64,000 nucleotides of DNA from Aeromicrobium chenweiae. Lineage in GTDB: Bacteria > Actinomycetota > Actinomycetes > Propionibacteriales > Nocardioidaceae. The stretch lies in the NCBI RefSeq assembly GCF_003065605.1, contig NZ_CP026952.1, forward strand, positions 1,674,001-1,738,000, given 5' to 3'. This document shows positions 39,814 through 51,520 of the stretch, piece after piece. Numbering within the stretch: the first letter of the stretch is position 1; each line of letters opens with the position of its first letter. The notes beneath the pieces were generated by a model that was given only the letters and a program-made list of their open reading frames with translations, did not search any database and was not told the origin of the DNA. A program made the translations under genes and the position numbers.

Positions 39814-41757
39814 GTGGCAGATCCAGCAAGCTATCGTCCGGCGCCGGGGGAGATCCCCACCGAACCCGGGGTCTACCGCTTCCGGGACGCCGAGCGCAGG
39901 GTCATCTACGTCGGCAAGGCCAAGTCGCTCCGGCCCCGGCTGAGCTCGTACTTCCAGGACATCTCCAACCTGCACCCCCGCACGCAGCAGATGGTGATGA
40001 CGGCGTCGTCGGTCGAGTGGACGGTCGTCAGCACCGAGGTCGAGGCGCTCGCGCTGGAGTACTCCTGGATCAAGGAGTTCGACCCGCGGTTCAACGTCAA
40101 GTACCGCGACGACAAGTCCTACCCGTGGCTGGCCGTGACCGTCGGCGAGGAGTTCCCCCGGGTCACCGTCATGCGGGGTGCGCAGCGCAAGGGGGTGCGC
40201 TACTTCGGCCCCTACGGTCACGCGTGGGCGATCCGCGACACGGTCGACACCCTGCTGCGGGTGTTCCCGATGCGGTCGTGCTCGGCCGGCGTGTTCCGCC
40301 GGGCCAAGGCCATCGGCCGGCCCTGCCTGCTCGGTGACATCGGCAAGTGCGCGGCCCCGTGCGTCGGACGGGTGAGTCCGGAGGAGCACCGGGAGATCGT
40401 CAACGACTTCCTGGCGTTCATGGGCGGGCAGACCGCCGGCTTCACCAAGCGCATCGAGACCAAGATGCTCGAGGCGTCGGCCCGCGAGGAGTACGAGCTC
40501 GCCGCCAAGCTGCGCGACGACCTCGGCGCCCTGCGACGGGTGCTGGAGAAGCAGACCGTGGTCCTGGGCGACGGCACCGACGCCGACGTGCTCGGCTTCG
40601 TCGAGGACCCGCTCGAGGTCGCCGTGCAGATCTTCTCGGTCCGCGGGGGCCGCATCCGCGGTCAGCGCGGTTGGGTCGCGGAGAAGGCCGACGAGGCCGA
40701 GTTCCCCGAGCTGGTGCAGCGCGCGCTCATGACGCTCTACCAGGACTCCGCGCCGTCCGCGATCCCGCGCGAGGTGCTCGTGCCGGTGATGCCCCTGGAC
40801 ACGGCGACGATCACCGAGCTGCTCAGCGAGCGTCGCGAGGGCCCGGTGCGCATCCGCGTGCCGCAGCGCGGCGACAAGCGCGCCCTCATGGAGACCGTCA
40901 CGCAGAACGCCAAGCAGTCGTTGATGCGGCACAAGATGAAGCGCACGTCCGACCTGACCGCGCGCAGCCTCGCGCTGGAGGAGATCCAGGAGGCGCTCGA
41001 CCTGGAGACGGCACCGCTGCGGATCGAGTGCTACGACATCTCCAACCTCGGCGCGACCGAGACCGTGGCATCGATGGTCGTGTTCGAGGACGGCCTGCCG
41101 CGCAAGTCCGAGTACCGCCGCTTCACGATCCGCAACGAGGGACAGAGCGACGTCGCGGCGATGCACGAGGTCATCACGCGGCGCTTCACCCAGCTGCTCC
41201 GGGCCCGCGACGAGAACGACGACGAGGGTCCGGGCATCGATCCCGAGACCGGCAAGCCGCGCCGCTTCGCGTACAAGCCGTCCCTGGTCGTGGTCGACGG
41301 CGGCCCGCCGCAGGTCGCCGCCGCGCACCAGGCGATGGAGGAGCTCGGCGTCACGGACGTCGCACTCGTCGGCCTGGCCAAGCGACTGGAGGAGGTCTGG
41401 CTGCCCGAGGACGAGGACCCGATCATCCTGCCGCGCACCAGCGAGGGCCTCTACCTCCTGCAGCGGCTGCGCGACGAGGCGCACCGGTTCGCGATCACGC
41501 ACCACCGCGGACGGCGCAGCAAGTCGATGATCGAGAGCGTCCTCGACCCGGTCGCGGGTCTCGGCCCGACCCGGCGCAAGGCGCTGCTCAAGACGTTCGG
41601 ATCGGTCAAGAAGCTGCGGGCGGCCACGGCCGAGGAGATCGCCACGGTCCCGGGCATCGGCCCGGCTACGGCACAATCGATCGTGGAGGCGCTCGCAACC
41701 GGCGAGAGCGCACCTGCGATCAACACGGCGACCGGCGAGATCCTGGAGGACAGTTGA
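39814..41757 (+). CDS. uvrC: Excinuclease ABC subunit C
   Basis: 647 residues. The N-terminal GIY-YIG-type nuclease is visible ([20 protein letters not shown]). A Cys motif [20 protein letters not shown], the UVR domain ([13 protein letters not shown]), an RNase H-like nuclease half ([29 protein letters not shown]) and C-terminal helix-hairpin-helix repeats ([14 protein letters not shown]) follow. It makes both incisions in excision repair. Its stop overlaps the rapZ start. Confidence 0.97.
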   Translation: MADPASYRPAPGEIPTEPGVYRFRDAERRVIYVGKAKSLRPRLSSYFQDISNLHPRTQQMVMTASSVEWTVVSTEVEALALEYSWIKEFDPRFNVKYRDDKSYPWLAVTVGEEFPRVTVMRGAQRKGVRYFGPYGHAWAIRDTVDTLLRVFPMRSCSAGVFRRAKAIGRPCLLGDIGKCAAPCVGRVSPEEHREIVNDFLAFMGGQTAGFTKRIETKMLEASAREEYELAAKLRDDLGALRRVLEKQTVVLGDGTDADVLGFVEDPLEVAVQIFSVRGGRIRGQRGWVAEKADEAEFPELVQRALMTLYQDSAPSAIPREVLVPVMPLDTATITELLSERREGPVRIRVPQRGDKRALMETVTQNAKQSLMRHKMKRTSDLTARSLALEEIQEALDLETAPLRIECYDISNLGATETVASMVVFEDGLPRKSEYRRFTIRNEGQSDVAAMHEVITRRFTQLLRARDENDDEGPGIDPETGKPRRFAYKPSLVVVDGGPPQVAAAHQAMEELGVTDVALVGLAKRLEEVWLPEDEDPIILPRTSEGLYLLQRLRDEAHRFAITHHRGRRSKSMIESVLDPVAGLGPTRRKALLKTFGSVKKLRAATAEEIATVPGIGPATAQSIVEALATGESAPAINTATGEILEDS

Positions 41758-42614
41758 CCACCCTCAGCCAGCTGGTGCTGGTCACCGGCATGACCGGTGC
41801 CGGACGCGGCTCCGCCGCCAAGGTCCTCGAGAAGCTCGGCTACTACGTCATCGACAACCTCCCGCCGTCCCTGTTGCAGGGGGCCGTCGACACGGTGCAG
41901 AAGTCCGGCATCGCGCGGCTCGCGGTCGTCGTGGACGCCCGGTCACGGCTGTTCTTCGGCGAGCTCATGGAGGCGCTGGAGTCGCTGCGCGAGATCGGCG
42001 TCGACACCCGCATCCTCTACCTCGAGGCCTCCGACGAGGTGCTGGTGCGCCGGCAGGAAGCCGCCCGGCGACCGCACCCGCTCAGCCGCGAGGGACGTCT
42101 GCTCGACGGCTTCGAGCGCGAGCGTGAGCTGCTGCGCCAGCTGCGGGGGCGCGCCGACATCGTGGTCGACACGACCAACCTCAACGTCCACCAGCTCGGC
42201 CAGCGGGTCCACGCCGCGTTCGAGGACGCGGACTCCGGCGGCCTGCGGGCGTCCGTCGTGTCGTTCGGCTTCAAGTACGGCATCCCGATCGACGCCGACA
42301 TGGTCGCCGACCTGCGCTTCCTGCCCAACCCGTACTGGATCGGCGACCTCCGTCCGCTCAGTGGTCTCGACCTCCCGGTCAGCGAGTACGTCCTGCGCCA
42401 GCCCCGGGCCGAGGAGTTCCTCACCCAGTACGAACGGCTGGTGGCCCTGCTCACCGACGGCTACCTGCGCGAGGACAAGCACTTCCTGACCATCGCGATC
42501 GGCTGCACCGGCGGGCGGCACCGCAGCGTCGCGATGTCCGAGGCGTTCGCCGAGCGGCTGAGGTCCCAGGGCGTCCGGACGCTCGTGGTGCACCGTGACC
42601 TGGGGCGCGAGTGA
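41754..42614 (+). CDS. rapZ: RapZ family P-loop protein (RNase adapter/UDP-GlcNAc-sensing family)
   Basis: 286 residues from a TTG start that overlaps the uvrC stop by 4 nt, with GGAGG 4 nt upstream. The P-loop reads GMTGAGRGS (12-20): the usual Lys is Arg and Ser/Thr is shifted, as seen in part in actinobacterial members. DNLPPSLL and the C-terminal CTGGRHRSV motif are conserved. The E. coli protein regulates GlmZ RNA decay; the actinobacterial role is not settled. The rapZ-yvcK-whiA order is conserved in Gram-positives. Confidence 0.93.
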   Translation: MTTLSQLVLVTGMTGAGRGSAAKVLEKLGYYVIDNLPPSLLQGAVDTVQKSGIARLAVVVDARSRLFFGELMEALESLREIGVDTRILYLEASDEVLVRRQEAARRPHPLSREGRLLDGFERERELLRQLRGRADIVVDTTNLNVHQLGQRVHAAFEDADSGGLRASVVSFGFKYGIPIDADMVADLRFLPNPYWIGDLRPLSGLDLPVSEYVLRQPRAEEFLTQYERLVALLTDGYLREDKHFLTIAIGCTGGRHRSVAMSEAFAERLRSQGVRTLVVHRDLGRE

Positions 42615-43588
42615 TCCCGCGGACCCCGCGACCCGCCCGCCCTGAGCGCTTCGAGGGCGACCTGAAAGTGGTCTCCCTCGGCGGGGGACACGGACTGGCG
42701 GCCAGCCTCTCGGCGCTGCGCCGGCTGACGACCGAGCTGACGGGCGTCGTCACGGTGGCCGACAACGGCGGCTCGTCCGGCCGCCTCCGCGAGGAGCTGG
42801 GCGGGCTCCCGCCGGGCGACCTGCGCATGGCACTGGCGGCGCTGTGTGGCGACGACGAGTGGGGACGGACGTGGGCCAGCGTGCTGCAGCACCGGTTCGC
42901 CAGTGCGGGCCCGCTCAACGGCCACGCGGTCGGCAACCTGCTCATCGCCGCCCTGTGGGACCAGCACGAGCACGTCGCGGGTCTCGACCTGGTCGGTGAC
43001 CTCCTGGGCGCGCAGGGCCGGGTGCTGCCGATGGCCTCGGTGCCGCTCGACATCGAGGCCGACGTGCGCCTGGCGTCCGCGCCGGACCACCTGACGGTGG
43101 TCCGCGGGCAGGTGCAGGTCGCGAGCGTGGACGGCCAGGTCGTGACCGTCCGGCTCGACCCGGGGGACCCGCCGGCCTGCCCCGAGGCGGTCGCGGCCGT
43201 CGACGCCGCCGACTGGGTGGTCGTGGGGCCGGGCTCGTGGTTCACCAGCGTGATGCCGACGCTGCTGGTGCCGGAGCTGCGGGACGCGCTCATCTCCACC
43301 CCTGCGCGGCGTGCGCTGGTGCTCAACCTGACCGAGCAGCACGGTGAGACGGAGGGCCTCAGTCCGACCGACCACCTCGAGGTCCTGGCGGCCCACGCGC
43401 CCGAGCTGCGCCTCGATGCCGTCATCGCCGACACGAGCCTCGTTGACACGCGTGGCACGCTGGAGGCAGCCGCACGGTCCATGGGCGCCACGCTGTTCGT
43501 CTCGGACCTCGCGGTCAGCCCTGGCTCCGATCAGCACGACCCCGCACGTCTCGCAGCCGCATTCGGACACGTGATGAGACGGGCGTAA
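42611..43588 (+). CDS. yvcK: Gluconeogenesis factor YvcK / CofD-like protein
   Basis: 325 residues; the GTG start overlaps the rapZ stop (GTGA). VVSLGGGHGLAASLSALRRL and VTVADNGGSSGRLR are the nucleotide-sugar binding motifs of YvcK. HAVGNLLIAALW and VVGPGSWFTSVMP are also conserved. Homologues bind UDP-sugars and affect cell-envelope precursor supply and growth on gluconeogenic carbon. It is the middle gene of rapZ-yvcK-whiA. Confidence 0.94.
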   Translation: MIPRTPRPARPERFEGDLKVVSLGGGHGLAASLSALRRLTTELTGVVTVADNGGSSGRLREELGGLPPGDLRMALAALCGDDEWGRTWASVLQHRFASAGPLNGHAVGNLLIAALWDQHEHVAGLDLVGDLLGAQGRVLPMASVPLDIEADVRLASAPDHLTVVRGQVQVASVDGQVVTVRLDPGDPPACPEAVAAVDAADWVVVGPGSWFTSVMPTLLVPELRDALISTPARRALVLNLTEQHGETEGLSPTDHLEVLAAHAPELRLDAVIADTSLVDTRGTLEAAARSMGATLFVSDLAVSPGSDQHDPARLAAAFGHVMRRA

Positions 43589-43627
43589 AGTAACTATTTT
43601 CCCAACGACCCAAAGGGGACCCGCTGC

Positions 43628-44611
43628 ATGGCGATGACGGCCCAGGTGAAGGCTGAGCTGGCCAACACCTCCATCACGAAGTCGTGCTGCCGCAAGGCCG
43701 AGGTCTCCTCGATCCTCCGTTTCTCCGGTGGGCTCCACATCGTCTCGGGACGCATCGTCGTCGAGGCCGAGGTCGACACGGGCGCAGCCGCCAGGCGCCT
43801 GCGCAAGGACATCGCCGAGATCTACGGTCACGACAGCGAGATCCTCGTGGTGCAGAACGCCGGCATCCGCAAGGACACGCACTACATCGTCCGCGTCTCC
43901 AAGGACGGCGAGGCGCTCGCTCGCCAGACCGGGCTGATCGACGGCAGCGGACGCCCCATCCGCGGTCTGCCGCCCCAGGTCGTGTCCGGCTCCTCCTGCG
44001 ACGCCGTGGCCGCCTGGCGCGGATCGTTCCTGGCCCACGGCTCGCTGACCGAGCCGGGACGCTCGTCGGCGCTCGAGGTGAGCTGCCCGAGCCCCGAGGC
44101 CGCGCTGGCGCTCGTCGGCGCCGCCCGTCGGGTCGGCATCAGCGCGAAGGCCCGTGAGGTGCGCGGCATCGACCGGGTCGTCATCCGCGACGGCGAGGCG
44201 ATCGGCGCGCTGCTGACGCGTCTCGGCGCCCACGAGTCCCTGCTCGCCTGGGAGGAGCGCCGCATGCGCCGCGAGGTGCGCGCGACCGCCAACCGCCTGG
44301 CCAACTTCGACGACGCCAACCTGCGCCGCTCGGCCCGTGCCGCCGTCGCCGCCGGGGCCCGTGCACAGCGCGCCCTGGAGATCCTCGGCGAGGACGTGCC
44401 CGACCACCTCAAGATGGCCGGCACGCTGCGCGTGGAGCACCGACAGGCGAGTCTCGAGGAGCTCGGCCAGCTGCACGAGCCGGCCCTGACCAAGGACGCG
44501 ATCGCAGGGCGTATCCGTCGCCTCCTGGCCATGGCGGACAAGCGCGCCGAGGAGCTGGGCATCCCCGACACCGAGTCGAGCCTCGGTGACGAGAGCCTGA
44601 CCGCCGACTGA
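43628..44611 (+). CDS. whiA: DNA-binding protein WhiA
   Basis: 327 residues. The N-terminal half is a degenerate LAGLIDADG homing-endonuclease fold ([34 protein letters not shown]), and the C-terminal half an HTH domain ([20 protein letters not shown]). With WhiB it controls sporulation septation in Streptomyces; in non-sporulating actinobacteria it influences division. A 39-nt gap with an AT-rich patch (TAACTATTTT) separates it from yvcK, so it may also have its own promoter. AAAGGGGA serves as ribosome binding site. Confidence 0.95.
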   Translation: MAMTAQVKAELANTSITKSCCRKAEVSSILRFSGGLHIVSGRIVVEAEVDTGAAARRLRKDIAEIYGHDSEILVVQNAGIRKDTHYIVRVSKDGEALARQTGLIDGSGRPIRGLPPQVVSGSSCDAVAAWRGSFLAHGSLTEPGRSSALEVSCPSPEAALALVGAARRVGISAKAREVRGIDRVVIRDGEAIGALLTRLGAHESLLAWEERRMRREVRATANRLANFDDANLRRSARAAVAAGARAQRALEILGEDVPDHLKMAGTLRVEHRQASLEELGQLHEPALTKDAIAGRIRRLLAMADKRAEELGIPDTESSLGDESLTAD

Positions 44612-44661
44612 GGCCTCGGCCGCCGCACGGAGGTGACTCGCCGGTAGCGGGTGCCTCTCGG

Positions 44662-44667
44662 TAGGGT
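44662..44667 (+). promoter_or_regulatory. Putative -10 box of the gap operon
   Basis: TAGGGT, about 42 nt before the gap GTG. Unlike the leaderless genes, this leaves a 5' leader that contains an AGGAGA ribosome binding site (44693-44698). Confidence 0.4.
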
Positions 44668-44679
44668 GGGTGATGTTAG

Positions 44680-45714
<1,035 letters not shown>

Positions 45715-45715
45715 C

Positions 45716-46906
45716 GTGAGGACCGTCTCGGACCTCGGCGACCTGCGCGGCAAGCGCGTCCTCGTCCGCAGTGACCTGAACGTGCCGCTCGACGGCACGA
45801 CGATCACGGACGACGGACGCGTCCGCGCGAGCGTCCCGACGATCAAGTCCTTGGCTGACGCAGGTGCGCGTGTCCTGGTGACCGCGCACCTGGGTCGGCC
45901 CAAGGGCACCCCTGACGCGGCCTACTCGCTGGCCCCGGTCGCCGACCGGCTCTCTGAGCTGCTCGGCGCCCCGGTGCAGTTCGCGGCCGACACGGTGGGC
46001 CCGGAGGCCCAGCGGGTCGCTGCCGAGCTGCAGGACGGCCAGGTGGCGGTGCTTGAGAACGTCCGCTTCAACGCGGGCGAGACGAGCAAGGACGACGCCG
46101 AGCGCGGTGCGTTCGCCGACGAGCTGGCCGCACTGGCCGACGTGTTCGTCTCCGACGGGTTCGGGGTCGTGCACCGCAAGCAGGCCAGCGTCTACGACGT
46201 CGCGACGCGTCTCCCGGCTGCGGTCGGCGGGCTCGTCGAGGCCGAGGTGACGGTCCTCAAGCGGCTCACCGAGTCGCCCGAGCGTCCCTACACGGTGGTG
46301 CTGGGTGGCTCGAAGGTCTCCGACAAGCTCGGGGTCATCGACAACCTGCTGGACAAGGCCGACAACCTGCTCATCGGTGGCGGCATGGTCTTCACCTTCC
46401 TCAAGGCCCAGGGCCACGAGGTGGGCAAGTCCCTGCTGGAGGAGGACCAGCTCGAGGTGGCCCGCGGCTACATCGAGCAGGCTGCTGCCCAGGGCGTGAC
46501 GCTCCTGCTGCCGACCGACATCGTCGTCGCGCCGGAGTTCAAGGACGCCGACGCGACGGTCGTCGCGGCCGACGCGATCCCGGCCGACCAGCTCGGCCTG
46601 GACATCGGACCCGACTCCGCCGCTGCGTTCGCCGAGGTGATCCGCGGCTCGCGCACGGTGTTCTGGAACGGCCCGATGGGCGTGTTCGAGATGGCGTCGT
46701 TCGCCGCCGGCACCAAGGCGGTCGCGCAGGCGCTGACCGAGGTCGACGGCCTCTCCGTGGTGGGTGGCGGCGACTCGGCCGCCGCGGTGCGCCAGCTGGG
46801 CTTCTCCGACGACGAGTTCGGCCACATCTCGACCGGCGGTGGCGCCTCCCTCGAGTACCTCGAGGGCAAGACGCTCCCCGGACTCGCCATCTTGGAAGGG
46901 AACTGA
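45716..46906 (+). CDS. pgk: Phosphoglycerate kinase
   Basis: 396 residues from a GTG 1 nt after the gap stop, so translation is probably coupled. Substrate-binding [19 protein letters not shown], and the C-terminal nucleotide motif [11 protein letters not shown] are all present. It transfers phosphate from 1,3-bisphosphoglycerate to ADP. An in-frame codon at 45689 lies inside gap and is less likely the start. Confidence 0.97.
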   Translation: MRTVSDLGDLRGKRVLVRSDLNVPLDGTTITDDGRVRASVPTIKSLADAGARVLVTAHLGRPKGTPDAAYSLAPVADRLSELLGAPVQFAADTVGPEAQRVAAELQDGQVAVLENVRFNAGETSKDDAERGAFADELAALADVFVSDGFGVVHRKQASVYDVATRLPAAVGGLVEAEVTVLKRLTESPERPYTVVLGGSKVSDKLGVIDNLLDKADNLLIGGGMVFTFLKAQGHEVGKSLLEEDQLEVARGYIEQAAAQGVTLLLPTDIVVAPEFKDADATVVAADAIPADQLGLDIGPDSAAAFAEVIRGSRTVFWNGPMGVFEMASFAAGTKAVAQALTEVDGLSVVGGGDSAAAVRQLGFSDDEFGHISTGGGASLEYLEGKTLPGLAILEGN

Positions 46907-46907
46907 C

Positions 46908-47711
46908 ATGGCCTCTGCTCGTACGCCGCTCATGGCCGGCAACTGGAAGTCGAACCTCGACCACCAGGAGGCGCTGGTCCTCGTCCAGAAGCTCGCGTGG
47001 ACCCTGCAGGACAAGAAGCACGACTACGACAAGGCCGAGGTCGTCGTGGTCCCGCCGTTCACCGACCTGCGCAGCGTCCAGACGCTCGTCGACGGGGACC
47101 ACCTGTCGATCCGCTACGGCGCGCAGGACGTCTCGGAGCACGACGGCGGCGCGTACACCGGTGAGGTCACCGCAGCGATGCTGGCCAAGCTCGGCTGCTC
47201 GTACGTCGTCGTCGGTCACTCCGAGCGACGTGAGTACCACGGTGAGACCGACCAGCTGGTCAACGTCAAGGCGACCAAGGCGCTCGCGGCGGGCATGAGC
47301 CCGATCGTGTGCGTCGGGGAGGGCCTGGAGGTGCGCCAGTCCGGCGATCACGTGAGCTACACGCTCGACCAGATCGACGGCTCGCTCGCCGGCCTGACCG
47401 CCGAGCAGATGGCCTCCGTCGTCATCGCGTACGAGCCGGTCTGGGCGATCGGGACCGGTGAGGTCGCGACCCCCGAGGACGCGCAGGAGGTCTGTGCGGC
47501 GATCCGTGGGCGTGTCGAGGAGACCTGGTCGTCGGAAGTTGCGGCGGCAACGCGTATTCTTTACGGCGGATCGGTGAAAGCGGCGAACATCGCCGCCATC
47601 ATGGCGAAGTCGGACGTCGACGGAGCCCTGGTTGGCGGAGCAAGCCTCCAGGCCGATGAGTTCGCCGGGATCGCCCGGTTCTATGCCATGCCGGACCTGT
47701 CCGGCGCCTGA
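46908..47711 (+). CDS. tpiA: Triosephosphate isomerase
   Basis: 267 residues. It opens [16 protein letters not shown] with the conserved Asn and Lys; the catalytic His region is [14 protein letters not shown], the catalytic Glu lies in [10 protein letters not shown], and the phosphate loop is [11 protein letters not shown]. The ATG is 1 nt after the pgk stop, with GGAAGGG upstream. It interconverts dihydroxyacetone phosphate and glyceraldehyde-3-phosphate. Confidence 0.97.
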   Translation: MASARTPLMAGNWKSNLDHQEALVLVQKLAWTLQDKKHDYDKAEVVVVPPFTDLRSVQTLVDGDHLSIRYGAQDVSEHDGGAYTGEVTAAMLAKLGCSYVVVGHSERREYHGETDQLVNVKATKALAAGMSPIVCVGEGLEVRQSGDHVSYTLDQIDGSLAGLTAEQMASVVIAYEPVWAIGTGEVATPEDAQEVCAAIRGRVEETWSSEVAAATRILYGGSVKAANIAAIMAKSDVDGALVGGASLQADEFAGIARFYAMPDLSGA

Positions 47712-47726
47712 CAACGAAGGCCCAAC

Positions 47727-47963
47727 GTGATTCTGACGTTTTCCATCCTCCTCGCGATCAGCAGCCTGCTGATGATCGTGCTGGTCCTCATGCACAAGGG
47801 ACGCGGGGGTGGCCTCTCCGACATGTTCGGCGGAGGCGTCTCCAGCTCCCTCGGCGGATCCTCGGTCGCTGAGCGCAACCTCGACCGCATCACGGTCGGT
47901 ATCGCAGTCGTCTGGGTCGTGTGCATCTTCGCACTCGGCCTGCTCCTGAAGGTGAGTAACTAG
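47727..47963 (+). CDS. secG: Preprotein translocase subunit SecG
   Basis: 78 residues, GTG start. Two membrane helices (ILTFSILLAISSLLMIVLVL and GIAVVWVVCIFALGLLL) flank a Gly/Ser-rich loop with KGRGGGLSDMFGGG, the SecG hallmark. It is the accessory subunit of the SecYEG channel. It follows tpiA by 15 nt, and its stop overlaps the rbpA start by one base. Confidence 0.95.
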   Translation: MILTFSILLAISSLLMIVLVLMHKGRGGGLSDMFGGGVSSSLGGSSVAERNLDRITVGIAVVWVVCIFALGLLLKVSN

Positions 47964-48316
47964 TGGCAGCAGGTGCAATCCGGGGAAGCCGTATCGGCTC
48001 CGGTCCCATGGGCGAGGCTGAGCGTGGCGAAGCCGCCCCGCGTCAGTTCGTGACGTTCTACTGCATCAACAACCACACGACGGAGCTGCAGTTCGCGATC
48101 GAGGCCGAGGTGCCGGAGTCGTGGGACTGCCCGCGCTGCGGCATGCCGGCCAGCGTCGACGCCGACAACCGTCCGACGGCCAAGAAGATCGAGCCGTACA
48201 AGACTCATCTCGCCTACGTGAAGGAGCGTCGCTCCGAGACGGAGGCGGACGAGATCCTCAAGGAAGCCGTCGACATGCTGCGCAGCAAGCGCAAGTCCGG
48301 CGAGATCATCTTCTAG
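47963..48316 (+). CDS. rbpA: RNA polymerase-binding protein RbpA
   Basis: 117 residues, GTG start. The opening AAGAIRGSRIGSGPMGEAER, the zinc-binding core around FYCINNHTTELQFA and WDCPRCGMPA, and the C-terminal sigma-interacting helices are typical of RbpA, an actinobacteria-specific factor. It binds RNA polymerase and group 1/2 sigma factors to stabilise open complexes. It is the last gene of the plus-strand cluster, ending at a strong terminator. Confidence 0.96.
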   Translation: MAAGAIRGSRIGSGPMGEAERGEAAPRQFVTFYCINNHTTELQFAIEAEVPESWDCPRCGMPASVDADNRPTAKKIEPYKTHLAYVKERRSETEADEILKEAVDMLRSKRKSGEIIF

Positions 48317-48332
48317 ATCGCTTCCTGAACCA

Positions 48333-48374
48333 ACGACTCGGTGCCCCCGTCCTGCGACGGGGGCACCGAGTCGT
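48333..48374. terminator. Strong bidirectional terminator between rbpA and pgl
   Basis: A perfect 19-bp stem (ACGACTCGGTGCCCCCGTC and its complement) with a CTGC loop, followed by TTTG on the plus strand. It ends both the gap-rbpA cluster and the opposing tkt-pgl operon. Confidence 0.9.
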
Positions 48375-48387
48375 TTGCTGGAGGCTG

Positions 48388-49092
48388 TCAGGCCGTGACG
48401 ATCAGCGAGGAGGCAGCGACGTCCAGGAGCCACACCGTCTCGGTGAGTCCCTGCACGCCGGAGGCCGGGGTGTCCTCGATCGTCCCGTGGGCGTGGGCGC
48501 GGGCGACGGCCTCGGCCTTGCCCTCGCCGGCCACGATGAGCCAGACGCTCTGGGCGTTGCGCAGGGCCGGGTACGTGAGCGAGATGCGCTCCGGCGGCGG
48601 CTTGGGGGAGTCGAACACCTCCACCGCCAGCCGCTTCGTCTCGTGCAGCTGCGGGTGCCCGGGGAACAGCGATGCGATGTGTCCGTCAGGTCCGACGCCG
48701 AGGAGCACCAGGTCGAACGGCTCGGCGGGCAGCGAGGCGGCGTACTGGTCGGCCGCCTCGGCCATCTCGAGCCCGGCACCTTGTGCGGGCATCGCGTGGA
48801 TGCGCTCGGCCGGGACGCCCAGCCGGTCGAGGAACGCGTCCTTGGCCTGCTGGTCGTTGCGGTCCGCGTCGCCCGCCGGGACGAAGCGCTCGTCGCCCCA
48901 GTAGAACTCGACATTGGTCCAGTCGACGTCGCCGTCCTGGATCTGCTCGTAGGCGTCGATCGCGATGGTGCCGCCGGTCAGCACGATCGTCGGGGTGCGT
49001 CCCTCCCGCTGGACCGCCGCGATCTTCTCGGTGATCCGCTCGGCGATGATCGCGGCGAGCTCCTCGGCGGTCGGCCACACCTCGGTGGTCAT
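48388..49092 (-). CDS. pgl: 6-phosphogluconolactonase
   Basis: 234 residues. VLTGGTIAIDAYE, FYWGDERFVP and LLGVGPDGHIASLFPGH are the conserved substrate-binding motifs. It hydrolyses 6-phosphogluconolactone made by Zwf. The ATG overlaps the opcA stop by 4 nt (ATGA). It is the last gene of tkt-tal-pgi-zwf-opcA-pgl. The much longer open frame upstream is opcA in another frame. Confidence 0.95.
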   Translation of the reverse strand: MTTEVWPTAEELAAIIAERITEKIAAVQREGRTPTIVLTGGTIAIDAYEQIQDGDVDWTNVEFYWGDERFVPAGDADRNDQQAKDAFLDRLGVPAERIHAMPAQGAGLEMAEAADQYAASLPAEPFDLVLLGVGPDGHIASLFPGHPQLHETKRLAVEVFDSPKPPPERISLTYPALRNAQSVWLIVAGEGKAEAVARAHAHGTIEDTPASGVQGLTETVWLLDVAASSLIVTA

Positions 49093-49994
49093 ACGTCCTC
49101 CTCGAGCATGTACTGGATGGTCTGGGCGTAGACGTCGTCCGCGTCGAGGCGGCGCAGGTCCTCGGCGAGCAGCTCGGCCAGCGGGCGGGCACCCAGCGGC
49201 ACCTCGCGCGGCGACGAGCCCGGCACGCTGAAGTGGCAGGACACGGAGTCGACCCGCTCGATCAGCACATCGCCCTCGGCGGTGTGCAGCACCACCGACG
49301 CGATCTGCGGGGTGTCGATGCGCTTGCGCTTGATCGGAACCTTCAGCCGGCTCTCCAGCCAGGACACGAGCAGGATCGCGACCGGGTTGCCCGTGCCGGC
49401 AGTCACGGTGCCGCCGGTGACGGTGCCAGTGGTCTGGTCGAGCGCCGCGGCCAGCAGGGCGCGCCACGGGGTCGAGCGCGTCCACGACAGGTCGGTGTCA
49501 CCCGGCTGGTAGGCCCGGGCCACGGCCTTGAGCGAACGGATCGGGGAGTCCGTCGCCTCGGCGTCGGTCAGGCGGCGACGGGCGAGCCGTCCGATCGCGT
49601 CCGCCGACGGGTTCGCGGGGGGCTTACCCGGCCACCACACCACGACGGGGGAGTCGGGCAGCAGCAGCGGCAGGACGACGGACTCGGCGTGCTTGGTGAG
49701 CTCGCCTGAGATGCGCAGCAGGATGGACTCGCCGGACGAGTTCTCACCCACCCGCACCTTCGCGTTGAGCTCGGCGGCTCCGCGGCCGTCACCGAGGATG
49801 ACGCCGATGACGCGCGACGGGTGCTCGCGCGACAGCGTGGTGGCCGTCTTGAGCGCCTCGCTGACGTTCTCGTCGTCGGTGACGACCAGCAGCGTGAGCA
49901 CCATGTCCATCGCGGGGCTGCCGGCAGCAGAACGTGCCTTGACCAGTGCGCGGGCGATGCGGGACGAGTTGGTCTTGGTGAGTGCGATCTCCAT
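49089..49994 (-). CDS. opcA: Glucose-6-phosphate dehydrogenase assembly protein OpcA
   Basis: 301 residues. NSSRIARALVKARSAAGSPA is followed by MVLTLLVVTDDE and PDSPVVVWWPGKPPANPS, a highly conserved OpcA stretch, and RSLKAVARAY with DLSWTRSTPWRALLAAALDQ. OpcA activates or assembles Zwf, so its place directly after zwf (1-nt overlap, TGATG) fits. No catalytic residues are expected. Confidence 0.95.
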   Translation of the reverse strand: MEIALTKTNSSRIARALVKARSAAGSPAMDMVLTLLVVTDDENVSEALKTATTLSREHPSRVIGVILGDGRGAAELNAKVRVGENSSGESILLRISGELTKHAESVVLPLLLPDSPVVVWWPGKPPANPSADAIGRLARRRLTDAEATDSPIRSLKAVARAYQPGDTDLSWTRSTPWRALLAAALDQTTGTVTGGTVTAGTGNPVAILLVSWLESRLKVPIKRKRIDTPQIASVVLHTAEGDVLIERVDSVSCHFSVPGSSPREVPLGARPLAELLAEDLRRLDADDVYAQTIQYMLEEDV

Positions 49995-51520
49995 CAGGGA
50001 CGCCTCCAGGTACGGCCGTCACGGGCCATCATCGCGTCGGCGGACGGGGGACCCCACGTGCCGGCTTGATAGGTGTCGATGTCCTTGTCCTGCTTCCAGT
50101 GGGCGATGACCGGGTCGAGGATCTTCCAGGACAGCTCGACCTCCTCGTGCTGAGGGAACAGCGGGGGATCGCCGAGCAGCACGTCCAGGATGAGCCGCTC
50201 GTACGCCTCGGGGCTGCTCTCGACGAACGCTCCGCCGTACGCGAAGTCCATGTTGACGTCCCGGATCTCCATCGTGGTGCCCGGCACCTTGGCGCCGAAC
50301 CGCAGCGTCACGCCCTCGTCGGGCTGGATGCGCATGACGAGCGCGTTCTGGCCGAGCTCCTCCACGTCGTTCTTGTTGAACGGCTGGTGAGGTGCCCGCT
50401 TGAAGACCACGGCCACCTCGGTGACGCGCCGTCCGAGCCGCTTGCCGGTGCGCAGGTAGAACGGGACCCCGGCCCAGCGGCGGGTCGAGACGTCGACGCG
50501 GATCGCGGCGTACGTCTCGGCGCGGGAGTCCTCGTGGACGCCGTCCTCCTCCAGGTAGCCACGGACCTTCTCGCCACCGGCCCAGCCGGCGACGTACTGC
50601 GCCTGGGCGGTGTGCAGGTCCATGCGCGCCGGCGGTCGGGCGTTCGCGAGGATCTTCTGCTTCTCCAGACGCAGGCTCGAGGCGTTGAAGGAGACCGGCT
50701 CCTCCATCGCGATGAGCGCCATGAGCTGGAGCAGGTGGTTCTGGATGACGTCGCGCGCAGCGCCGATGCTGTCGTAGTAGCCGGCGCGGGACCCGATGCC
50801 GATGTCCTCGGCCATCGTGATCTGGACGTGGTCGACGTAGTGGTTGTTCCAGATCGGCTCGAACATGCCGTTCGCGAACCGGAACGCCAGGATGTTCTGG
50901 ACCGTCTCCTTGCCGAGGTAGTGATCGATGCGGAACACCGACTCCCGGGAGAAGACGTCGCCGACCATGCGGTTGAGCTCGACGGCCGAGGCCAGGTCGT
51001 GCCCGAACGGCTTCTCGATGACGACGCGCCGCCAGCCCTTGGACGACTCAGCCAGGCCGTGCTTCTTGATCTGCGAGACGACGACGGGGAACAGGCCCGG
51101 CGGGATCGACAGGTAGAAGGCGTGGTTGCCGCCCGTGCCCTGCTGCTCGTCGAGGTCCTTCATGGTGTCCGCGAGCCGGTCCCAGGCGTCGTCGTCGTCG
51201 AACTCGCCCGGGACGAACCGGATGCCGGCCGCCAGCTGCTTCCAGACCGTCTCGCTCCACGGGGTGCGGGCCCCGTCCTGAGCGGCCTGCTTGATCATGT
51301 CCGCGAAGCTGCTGTCCTTGAAGTCGGCACGGGCGAAGCCCACCAGCGCGAAACCCGGCGGCAGCAGACCGCGGTTGGCGAGGTCGTAGACCGCCGGGAT
51401 GAGCTTCTTCTTCGCGAGGTCGCCCGTGACACCGAACAGGATCAGGCTGCAGGGTCCCGCGATGCGGGGGAGCCTGCGATCGGTGGGGTCACGGAGCGGA
51501 TTGACGTGTTCTGCCATCAT
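49994..51520 (-). CDS. zwf: Glucose-6-phosphate 1-dehydrogenase
   Basis: 508 residues. The NADP-binding LFGVTGDLAKKKLIPA near the N-terminus and the active-site RIDHYLGKETVQN with catalytic His and Lys are clear. It commits glucose-6-phosphate to the oxidative pentose phosphate pathway and supplies NADPH. It starts at one of two adjacent ATGs (51520 or 51517) overlapping the pgi stop. Confidence 0.97.
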   Translation of the reverse strand: MMAEHVNPLRDPTDRRLPRIAGPCSLILFGVTGDLAKKKLIPAVYDLANRGLLPPGFALVGFARADFKDSSFADMIKQAAQDGARTPWSETVWKQLAAGIRFVPGEFDDDDAWDRLADTMKDLDEQQGTGGNHAFYLSIPPGLFPVVVSQIKKHGLAESSKGWRRVVIEKPFGHDLASAVELNRMVGDVFSRESVFRIDHYLGKETVQNILAFRFANGMFEPIWNNHYVDHVQITMAEDIGIGSRAGYYDSIGAARDVIQNHLLQLMALIAMEEPVSFNASSLRLEKQKILANARPPARMDLHTAQAQYVAGWAGGEKVRGYLEEDGVHEDSRAETYAAIRVDVSTRRWAGVPFYLRTGKRLGRRVTEVAVVFKRAPHQPFNKNDVEELGQNALVMRIQPDEGVTLRFGAKVPGTTMEIRDVNMDFAYGGAFVESSPEAYERLILDVLLGDPPLFPQHEEVELSWKILDPVIAHWKQDKDIDTYQAGTWGPPSADAMMARDGRTWRRP

